Assembly: GCA_963813435.1 (NCBI GenBank)
Contig: CAWEYY010000001.1
Span: 1 to 64,000, forward strand
DNA length: 64,000 bases
Source of the DNA: AC-32 sp963813435
GTDB lineage: Bacteria; Actinomycetota; Thermoleophilia; Gaiellales; Gaiellaceae
Direction of reading: 5' to 3'
The notes under the pieces: model-generated
Told to the model about the DNA's origin: nothing
What the model saw: only the letters and a program-made list of their open reading frames with translations
The model's database searches: none
Translations under genes and position numbers: made by a program
Part shown: positions 8,874 through 16,223 of the stretch, one piece after another
Numbering within the stretch: the first letter of the stretch is position 1
Layout of the letters: each line of letters opens with the position of its first letter

Positions 8874-8962
8874 GGCGGGGTGCCAGAGCGGACGAATGGG
8901 GCGGTCTTGAAAACCGCTGGCGCCGGAAACGGCGCCCGTGGGTTCGAATCCCACCCCCGCCG
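8874..8962 (+). tRNA. tRNA-Ser(TGA)
   Basis: An 89-base class II tRNA: acceptor GGCGGGG/CCCCGCC, anticodon stem GCGGT/ACCGC with loop CTTGAAA (anticodon TGA), a long variable arm GCGCCG/CGGCGC, and T arm GTGGG-TTCGAAT-CCCAC. No CCA is encoded. The 3' half is duplicated at 10552-10615, so this gene is the likely integration site of the islet that follows. Confidence 0.95.
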
Positions 8963-8973
8963 CTTAGCTGAGC
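8909..8973 (+). repeat. Putative attL: 3' half of tRNA-Ser(TGA)
   Basis: The segment from the anticodon loop through the tRNA 3' end and about 11 bases beyond recurs at 10552-10615. The two copies differ at one base in the variable arm, one C in the acceptor region and two bases downstream of the tRNA. This copy lies within the intact tRNA. Confidence 0.8.
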
Positions 8974-9163
8974 CGAAACCCGCTTGGTTAGACAGCTTCC
9001 GGCTGTGTTCTGGAGCCCCGCGCTGCCTCGCGGAGAACGCACCGGGACCCCTGGGGACCTCCTGAGATCCCCCGGGACCGGCGCGCAACTGGCGCGCGCG
9101 CGCTCGCCACGGCACGGGCGGGGAAGGAAGCGGCGAGGCACCCACCCCATCCCTCCCGACGGT

Positions 9164-10480
9164 CTACGGCTCGAGGAGGGCTCGGTCGAAGAAGCCGATC
9201 ACGCGGTGCTCGTACTCGCGCGGGCGCGCCTCGATCCCGCCGGTGTGCGCCGCCTCCGGAATCTCCCAGATCTGCTTCGGTGCGCCGGCCGCGGCGTAGT
9301 ACTTCGGGTCGAGCATCTTCTCCTCGCCGCCGGTCCCGTGCAGGGCGTAGATGAAGAACACCGGTCGAGGCGCGATCCGGCCGACGAGGCTCACGAGGCT
9401 CGGCGGAGGGAGGTGATTCGAGAAGACCGCCAGACCGGCGGTCTGCACGAACGCCAACGGAAGCGCGAGCAAGTTGTCGAGCGTGCGGGGCTTCTCCAAC
9501 TCCTCACGGACGGAGCGTGCGCCCGCGCCCTCGGACACCACCGCCTCGAAGGCCGTGGACTCCGCCGCGGTCTGAAGGAGCATCTCGCCGCCGACGGAGA
9601 GGCCGATGCCGCCGATGCGATTGCGGTCGACGTCGGGGCGGTGCCGGAGGAAGGCGGCCGCGGCCTTCAGGTCTCGATCCATGGCCCAGCCGAAGATGTT
9701 CGGATCCCCGTCGCTCTCGCCTTCGCCGCGACGGTCGAAGAGCAGCACGCCGTACCCGTGGCGGACGAGCATCCTCGCCTGTCTCTGCGGTCCCTTGCGG
9801 CCCGGGAATGCGACTACGGCCGCACGGTTCTTCGACGGGACGTACCACCCTCTGAGCGTGAGGCCGTCGCTGGTCCTGAAGGCCACGTCCTCGTGGGCGG
9901 CGCCGAGGTCGGCCGCGGGCACCCCGATGCGGGACACATGGGTGAACAGGTACGCGACCGAGAGCGGAAGCAGGAAGACGTCGATCACCAGTGCCGCCCC
10001 CAGCAGCAGCAGGAGCCGGCGTACGACCGTGCGGAGAAGGCCGCTGTCCGTTCGCCTCGTCCTCCACAGGGTCGTCGCGCCGACACCGACAAGCACCAGA
10101 CCCGCGGGGATCGTGAGGAGGCCGGTGTAGTCGTCGCCGGCAGGGCCCTGCTCGAGGGTGTAGTACCCGGCCTCGCTTACCCCGATCACGATCCCGAGGA
10201 GTCCGAGCATCAGCGCGAGCGCGGCCCGCAGACCGGGGCGGCGCAGGTGCGGATACGCCACCGCGGCCCCGAGCAGTACTGCGGTCGGCACCAGGCCGCC
10301 GGCCAGGTGGTCCCCGGCCGACGTGCCGGGCTGGGGCTGGAAAAAGTTGTCGTCGAGGACGTGGACGGCGATCACGACGAGGCAGGTCACGGCTAGCGTC
10401 GTCTCGAGCCCGGCAGCGCCGATGCGGCGCACGAGACCTCGTCCCTGGTCGGTGAGCTGAGCGACGGCGGATGCTGTCAC
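9164..10480 (-). CDS. Alpha/beta hydrolase with N-terminal membrane domain
   Basis: 438 aa from the GTG at 10480; longer reading extends artificially into the tRNA repeat. Five or so hydrophobic helices occupy residues 20-200, followed by an alpha/beta-hydrolase domain with the F-D-R-R-G-E-G-E-S strand-turn, the nucleophile elbow G-L-S-V-G-G (Ser in G-x-S-x-G) and a late His in A-A-H-T-G-G. The layout is that of membrane-anchored esterase or dienelactone-hydrolase-like proteins; the substrate is unknown. It is the sole cargo of the tRNA-Ser islet. Confidence 0.85.
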   Translation of the reverse strand: MTASAVAQLTDQGRGLVRRIGAAGLETTLAVTCLVVIAVHVLDDNFFQPQPGTSAGDHLAGGLVPTAVLLGAAVAYPHLRRPGLRAALALMLGLLGIVIGVSEAGYYTLEQGPAGDDYTGLLTIPAGLVLVGVGATTLWRTRRTDSGLLRTVVRRLLLLLGAALVIDVFLLPLSVAYLFTHVSRIGVPAADLGAAHEDVAFRTSDGLTLRGWYVPSKNRAAVVAFPGRKGPQRQARMLVRHGYGVLLFDRRGEGESDGDPNIFGWAMDRDLKAAAAFLRHRPDVDRNRIGGIGLSVGGEMLLQTAAESTAFEAVVSEGAGARSVREELEKPRTLDNLLALPLAFVQTAGLAVFSNHLPPPSLVSLVGRIAPRPVFFIYALHGTGGEEKMLDPKYYAAAGAPKQIWEIPEAAHTGGIEARPREYEHRVIGFFDRALLEP

Positions 10481-10551
10481 GGGACTCGGTTTCAGGTTCG
10501 CACGTTCTCGGTCGCCCGCACAAGGGAGCCGGCCCGTGAGAGCGAGGTGCG

Positions 10552-10615
10552 GAAAACCGCTGGCGCCGGAAATGGCGCCCGTGGGTTCGAATCCCACCCC
10601 GCCGCTTGGTTGAGC
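10552..10615 (+). repeat. Putative attR: orphan copy of tRNA-Ser(TGA) 3' half
   Basis: It starts in the anticodon loop (GAAAACCGC), keeps the variable arm and T arm, and ends a few bases past the tRNA end. It has no 5' half, so it cannot be a functional tRNA. One C is missing from the acceptor region compared with the intact gene. Open frames through it are artefacts of tRNA sequence. Confidence 0.8.
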
Positions 10616-10840
10616 GAGAACTAGCCCGTTTCCAGGGCTTTCGTGCTAGGAGGGCGAGCCGAACGCCTGGGACGCTTCCCACGACCCGGGATACCGGTGA
10701 GCCGGGGACCACAGCGTGACGCCAGGCCCAACCCTGCGGAGGGGGAGCCCTTGCCTTGTCCCCGGCTCGATAGTTAGTCGTCCCTCACGCGAAAGAGTTA
10801 GAACGTCGAACCGCACTCCACCGGGACACAGGCGTTTCGC
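10616..10840. other. Non-coding gap with long-range stem
   Basis: No gene is seen. An 11-bp perfect stem can form between 10699-10709 (GAGCCGGGGAC) and 10758-10768 (GTCCCCGGCTC), enclosing about 48 bases. It lies downstream of the surface-protein gene end, so it could be a terminator or part of a small RNA. Confidence 0.4.
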
Positions 10841-13800
10841 TCAGCCCGCGAACTTGATTCGGTAGACGCGGATGCCCTTCGTGCAGCGGATCTGGGAGCC
10901 GTCTGGGCCCCAGGAGGGCGTGCACCGGTACCCGCCAGCGGTACGGAACGTGGTCTTGCCCGTCCACTTGTAGCGGCGCTGCTCCCCTGCGGCTGCCTCA
11001 CAGCTGAGGTTTCGCACCGAGGTGACATAGACCGGCCCGTTCTTGTAGACCTGGGTGTTGCACTGTACGACGCTACCGGTCGACGCCGTGTGCGCTGCCT
11101 GCTGCGTTCCAGGAGCCAGGATCCTGAGTGAGCTCGAGACGATCTTCACGCCGTCCGCTCCAGCTGACGTCGTGATGGTGACGTCCAGGATCAGGCTCTT
11201 CTTTCGCCGAAGAAGACTGAGGACGTTGGGCCTGAGTCGGACGCGCACGATCGTTTGCCGGTTCGGTATCAGCCTGAACGACTTCTGTCCTGCAGCACGC
11301 CTGCCGACGCGGAGGAAGACCGAGCCCAAGCAGCGCGTCTGGACATTCCCGGTGCAGCGAAGGGGCAGTGGGACGAAACCCTTCGCCGTCACCGTGACGG
11401 GCTTGCGGCTCCCCAACGAGACGCGCATCGGTTTCTGCACCGGCTTCGTCTTGAAGGTCATGTCTTGTCCGTACGCCGTCGCCGCCCCGCCACGGGCTGC
11501 GACCACCCGGTAGTGGTAGATCGTCTTCGCGGCCAAGCCCTTGAGCTCGAACGTCACGGGCTTGTCGACGACCCCCGCGCCGACGTCTATCGCCGTGGTT
11601 CGCAGCCCGTACTTCGCCGTCTTCCCGTACTCCAGGTACGCCGTCGTAGCGGCCCCATGCGGGTTCACGACGCCGCTAATGGTGGCGGTGTGGTCGCCTA
11701 CGGGCTTCGCGAGGCCGGTCTTCGCCGTCGGCGCCGGCGGTGGCGGCGCGCTCGTGGTGAACGTCCTGTCGTCGCCGTAGCCAGTTGCGTGGGTGGCGTC
11801 GTGCGTCGCGACGACCCGGTAGTGATACGTCGTGCTCGGCAGAAGCCCCGTGACGTTGAACGACAGCTGGTGATCGCTACCGTCGGCCGGCAGGGTCTGC
11901 GCGGCCGACTGCTTTCCGTACGAGGTCGTTGTTCCGTACTCGACGTAGGCCCTCGTCGCCTCTCCCTTCGGATTGACAGTGCGCGACAACGGTGGCCTTG
12001 CCGGTCCCGATCGCGGACGCATTACCGGTCGTCGCGATCGGAGGATTCGCAGCGTCGTCGTCGATGATGTCGCCGGTGCCGAGCCCCCAGCCGATGGACG
12101 CGTTGGAGGCGCTGACGAGTTTCAGGAAGAACCAGCGAAGCGAGTCCTGCTGGACGGTGTTGGGGATCACCGAGACGCTCATCGTGGCCGTGGACTGGCC
12201 GGGACTGATCGTGATCGGCGAGCTGACGGGGCCGGAGCAGGTGGCGCTGGTGACGCTGCACTTCGCCACGTAGTCCTGGCCTGACGTCACCGGCACGTGC
12301 GGGGGGTCGGCGCTGACCCCGTCGTTGGTCGTGAACTGCAGGGTCGTCGTCCTGCCGCTCGTGATCTGGTGCTGGAAGCACTGGTCGACCGAAACGGAGT
12401 CTGCGAAATTGCAGAGTGCGACCGTGAAGGTCAGCGGAACCGGCTGGAAGGCCAGCTGGCCGGCAAGCGCAACCCCGGCAGAAGAGATGCCCGTGAGCGT
12501 GTTGCCGCTCGTTCCGGAGAAGACGTACGGACCGGCCGCAGCAGTCGATGTCGAGCCAGGGCTGCTGAGGTAGAACGTGTTTCCTGGCGCCGAGGCAAGT
12601 CCACTCGCGTCGCCGAGCGTCAGGCTCCCGCCGGCGTTCCACGACTGGTCGCTGCTGACCGTCGAGCCGCCATTGCCCTCGAGGAGCGCATTGTTGGCGA
12701 TCATGACGACCGGCTGCGCGTCGTTGTCGACGATCGTTCCGGTGGCCGTGCCGTCAGCGATCGTCGCGCCGGTCGGCTTGGAGAGCGTGACCGTGAAGGT
12801 CTCGTTGTTCTCGTAGAGCGTGTCGTCGACGGTCGGCACGCTGATCTGACAGGCCGTGGAGCTCGGGCCGCACTGACCCGCCGGAATCGTCAGCGTCCCC
12901 TGCGTCGTCGTGTAGTCACCGGAGGCCTTCGCTGTTCCGTCGGCCGTCTTGTAGTCCACGGTCACGGCATGCGTGCTCACCGCGGACAGGGTGACGACGA
13001 AGCTCGCCGTCTGGCCTTCGGGGGCGCTGGCGTCGGCGACGCTGATCGAGGGCACGACGACGGTTATCGGGCTCGAGGTCGCCATCGCGCCACGGTCGTC
13101 GGTCACCGTCAGCGACGCCGTGTAGGACCCTGCGCTCGGGTACATGTGGACGATGTTTGCCCCAGGGGAGCCCGAGCCGCTCGCGGAGGTCGAGTCTCCG
13201 AAGCTCAACGTCCACGATTGGATCGAGCCGTCCGAATCGGTGCTCTGCGATCCGTCGAAAGACGCCTGCAGCTCGCCCGGGCTCGCCGGGTTCTCCTTCA
13301 GCGTCGCCGTCGGCGGATTGTTGGTCACGAACGTGTGATCCGTTGGGTCGCACTTCGTGCCATAGGTGTTCGTAGCGCAGAGCGTGTAGTGGAAGGTGAC
13401 CCCCGCCTGGAGCCCGCTCAGCGCCGCGGAGACGCTCACCGGCGACCTCCCAGAGCCGGGGCTCGGCGATGCCGACACCGCAGAGCAGCCTGGGTTCGTC
13501 CAGGCGGGCGGAGAGCAGCTGGTCCCGTACTTGAAGACGGGGTTCGGGTTGACCGTGGCACCGTTCGGGTTGACCGTCCCTGCAAGAGTCGCGCCGCTCG
13601 TGGTGACGCCGGTCGCGTCGCCCGCGACGACGGTCGGCGCATCGGGCGTTGCGAAGGACTGATCGCTGCCGCACGTCGTGCCGCCAGGCGGCGCAGGCGC
13701 GTTGGTCGCGCACAGCCTGAAGTGGTACGTCGTCCGCGGCGCAAGACCGGTGAGCACCGTCGAGACCGACTGAGGAGTGGTTCCCGGACTGCTGGTGCCG

Positions 13801-14117
13801 CTCACGTCGTTTCCGTACGCGGTCGTCTGGCCCCAGGAAAACGTGTAGCTCGCGCCCGTGTCCGGGTCGTTGGGATCGATCGTCCCGTTGAGCGTCGCGC
13901 TCGTGTTCGTCACCCCCGTGGCCGGATCGGTTGTGACGACGGGCGGATTGGTCGCATCCGCTCCGGCGAGCGCCGGGAAGACGATCAGGGCGACGGCGGC
14001 GAGCACGCCAAACGCGGCGTTCCTCCAACAACCGGGAGGCGCCCCTCCGACGCTTGTGTCCCCGACCCGCAACGCAAACCCCTCCGATATCGACCCTCGC
14101 GCGCTGGACATGCGCAC
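10841..14117 (-). CDS. Large secreted FN3/PKD/Calx-beta surface protein (frameshifted)
   Basis: About 1091 aa when joined. After a signal peptide (hydrophobic run at about residues 35-52) come FN3-like units with the N-x-T-S-A-T-L-N-G pattern, a PKD domain near 280-350 (F-D-G-S-Q-S-T-D-S-D-G), a Calx-beta domain near 355-470 (A-P-E-G-Q-T-A-S-F; D-G-T-A-K-A-S-G-D-Y) and a second Calx-beta-like region. Two or three more FN3-like repeats follow, then a C-terminal Cys-containing domain. The frame changes at about 11978-11988; removing one C restores G-K-A-T-V-V-A-T-V-N-P. It is probably a cell-surface or adhesive protein. No sortase or anchor motif is visible. Confidence 0.75.
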
Positions 14118-14191
14118 TTCGGCGAGTATAGGTCAACTTCCCGCAAATTACGACGTTTTCGCGGGAGACACGCGGGTTGGCTCGGCGGCGG

Positions 14192-15061
14192 CTACCCGAG
14201 GTCGCCGGTCCAGTGGTACGCGCTCTCGCCGACGCCGATCTGCGTGAAGCTCGAGCTCGTGAGCAGCGCCCAGTGTCCGGGACTGCCCTTGAACATGTCG
14301 AACGCCGTCTGCGCCGAGGCGGGCGGGTTGCGCACGAGCGTGACCTCTCCCTCGTAGACACCCGTGTACCCGGCGTCCGACATGCGCGCAAAGGGGTCGC
14401 TTCCGTTGCAGCCGGTGTGCGAGAGCCCGAGGTTCAAGGCCGAGTCCTGCCAGTAGGAATGACTGTCGGCGGCAAGGCTCAGTTTCGAGTTGATGGTCAG
14501 GGGCTGGAGGCCGAGCGACCCCCGCGCCTGGTTGACGAGGCTCACGAACTGCTGCTCGTCGCCGGTGATCCCGGGGTGCACGGGCTTGAGGTAGCTGTAC
14601 GGCGGCGTCGCGCAACTCCCACCCGGAGGAGGTGGTGGCGGCGGCGGAGGGGGAGGCCCGGGCGGCGGCCCTGGCGCCGATCGTGGAACAACCTTCCAGC
14701 TGTAGCGCGTGCGAGTGCTCTTGCGGCGGCCGTCGGCAATCAGCACGAAGGTGTAGCGGCCGCGTACCAGCTTCCTCCACGTCTTGGGCGAGCGGCAGCG
14801 CCTGAGCTTCCCGCGCGCACGCGTGGCGGGGGGCGCAGTGTCCGAGGTCCCCGGAAGTGCCTGCCAGCGCAGCCGGCAGCGTGTGCGCCGCGTCCCTGGG
14901 CGGGCAATCCACTTGAAGGTGGCAGTTGTCGTGGACGTGACGAGAGGTGGAGTCGCTGTGAGCTTGACTCCGGGTCGGGCAGCTGCAGCCGAAGAGAGCA
15001 GTAGGGCGAGTCCGGCTGCTCCGACGGCGACGAGGACGAGGACGTGCCGACGCACCGGCAC
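14192..15061 (-). CDS. Secreted CAP/SCP-domain protein
   Basis: 289 aa from a GTG start: a signal peptide (to about residue 27), an N-terminal domain of about 110 residues with paired Cys, a proline-rich linker near 135-147, then a CAP domain (cysteine-rich secretory/antigen 5/PR-1 type) of about 130 residues. CAP motifs include L-V-N-Q-A-R, L-S-H-T-G-C, Y-E-G-E, and G-H-W-A-L-L for the usual G-H-x-x-x-x-L. Bacterial CAP proteins act outside the cell, sometimes as proteases or lipid binders. It follows the large surface protein on the same strand and is divergent from the LuxR-type regulator. Confidence 0.88.
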   Translation of the reverse strand: MPVRRHVLVLVAVGAAGLALLLSSAAAARPGVKLTATPPLVTSTTTATFKWIARPGTRRTRCRLRWQALPGTSDTAPPATRARGKLRRCRSPKTWRKLVRGRYTFVLIADGRRKSTRTRYSWKVVPRSAPGPPPGPPPPPPPPPPPGGSCATPPYSYLKPVHPGITGDEQQFVSLVNQARGSLGLQPLTINSKLSLAADSHSYWQDSALNLGLSHTGCNGSDPFARMSDAGYTGVYEGEVTLVRNPPASAQTAFDMFKGSPGHWALLTSSSFTQIGVGESAYHWTGDLG

Positions 15062-15121
15062 CTGACGTTAGCGCATCTGGCGGGTGGATTCCCTCGACCG
15101 AGGGATATCGAACAGGCGGAC

Positions 15122-15859
15122 ATGGCTCAATGCTTCGTACTCAGGGGAGACGAGGGGAAGGGTTACCCAGCGGCAGTGGCAATCCGCTCGACAGTCCAGG
15201 AGTCCCGTGCTGCTCCGGGGGTGAGAGGCGCCGTCGTGCTCCTCGACGAGCATCCGATCTGGCTCGACGCGCTCGAGGAAATCCTCTCATCGAAGGCCAT
15301 CCGGGTGATCGGGAGAACGACGTCGCCGGAAGCGGCGCTGAAGCTGGTGGATTCGGAGAAGCCGGACGCCCTGCTCGCTTCGCTGGAATTGTGGAGCTCG
15401 GAGATGGATGGCGTCGAGTGTCTTCGTCGCGCACGTGAGCGAGCCCCGGGCCTACGGATCATCGCGTTCTCGACCCACCACGATCCGCTCCATCTCAACG
15501 CGGCCGTGACGGCTGGGGCGGACGCCTATCTGCCGAAGACGGCGCGTGCCTCCGAGGTCGCCGAGATCGTCCAGGACTGCCTTGTGGGAGAGAAGCGAAA
15601 GCCTCGCGCGCTTGAGGCAAACGGGAACGTCGGGCCGAAGCAGCCCGCCCTGACCGCGCGCGAGCTGGAGATTGTCCAGCTCGTCGCGCACGGCTACACC
15701 AACGCACAGATCGCGGAGCGCCTCTGGGTCACGAAGTGGACGGTGAAGTTCCACCTCGTCAACGCGTACCGGAAGCTCGGTGTGTCGAACCGAACGCAGG
15801 CGGCGCGGTACCTGTTCGAGCACGGGCTCTCAGGCCTCCCTGTCGAACGCTCGTCGTAG
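15122..15859 (+). CDS. LuxR/NarL-type response regulator with degenerate receiver
   Basis: 245 aa from the ATG at 15122. The receiver domain (about residues 36-150) keeps the first acidic pair (L-L-D-E-H) and the late Lys (Y-L-P-K-T). The phospho-acceptor segment reads P-D-A-L-L-A-S-L, so Ser replaces the Asp that normally ends the third strand. The C-terminal LuxR helix-turn-helix is intact (L-T-A-R-E-L-E-I-V, T-N-A-Q-I-A-E-R-L, T-V-K-F-H-L). It probably binds DNA without Asp phosphorylation. No partner kinase is adjacent. It may regulate the neighbouring secreted-protein genes. Confidence 0.88.
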   Translation: MAQCFVLRGDEGKGYPAAVAIRSTVQESRAAPGVRGAVVLLDEHPIWLDALEEILSSKAIRVIGRTTSPEAALKLVDSEKPDALLASLELWSSEMDGVECLRRARERAPGLRIIAFSTHHDPLHLNAAVTAGADAYLPKTARASEVAEIVQDCLVGEKRKPRALEANGNVGPKQPALTARELEIVQLVAHGYTNAQIAERLWVTKWTVKFHLVNAYRKLGVSNRTQAARYLFEHGLSGLPVERSS

Positions 15860-16223
15860 TCTGAGGCGTCCTACGGGAAAACGCGTGCCGCGTGAGACCG
15901 GCGCGCGGACACCTTGCACCACACGTCCACGCCGTACCGGCCGGCCGGTACATTCGCTGCCAGCGAACGTGAGTTGACGCCCCGGCGCAGAGAGACGCAC
16001 CGGCACCCAGGAGTTCGCGTAATTGTTGGTCGGGAATCCCAGCCGGGAACGAGCGCTCCTCGCAGATCTGGCACGGACGCACGGAAATACCTGCCCCTTT
16101 GGTCAGGTGTCATTTGTTGCAAATTGGTGTAGAAACGCCCTATCGCAACGGCCACCGCCGAGAAAGGAGGAGGGGGGTCACGAGAGTTAGATGACGAAAT
16201 CAGAAACTGCGGAGGGGGAGCAA
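15860..16223 (+). other. Intergenic leader of the 773-aa secreted protein
   Basis: About 360 bases without a gene. A purine-rich AAAGGAGGAGGGGGG lies at 16159-16175, but it is too far from the next usable ATG, while GGAGGGGGAG at 16211-16220 is well spaced for the ATG at 16224. The stretch near 16105-16150 is locally AT-richer than its surroundings and could hold the promoter. Confidence 0.35.

Larger units (their letters stand above)
8963..10615. mobile_element. Small tRNA-Ser-bounded islet, integrase not present
   Basis: A segment of about 1.65 kb lies between the intact tRNA-Ser(TGA) and a second copy of its 3' half in the same orientation, which is the geometry left by site-specific integration into a tRNA gene. 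The only gene inside is an alpha/beta hydrolase on the minus strand. No integrase or excisionase is present, so this would be a remnant, a deleted island or a trans-mobilised unit. The 200 bases between the tRNA and the hydrolase stop contain no gene. Confidence 0.6.

Noticed and set aside
8984..10396. A 470-codon plus-strand frame across the islet
   Set aside because: It is the antisense of the alpha/beta hydrolase, which has clear catalytic motifs on the minus strand.
10481..10597. N-terminal extension of the hydrolase beginning M-G-F-E-P-T-G
   Set aside because: This peptide arises from reading tRNA T-arm sequence in reverse and appears at other tRNAs as well; the GTG at 10480 is preferred.
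10545..10605. Possible second tRNA-Ser gene
   Set aside because: It lacks the whole 5' half and a base of the acceptor stem, so it is an att-type duplicate rather than a functional tRNA.
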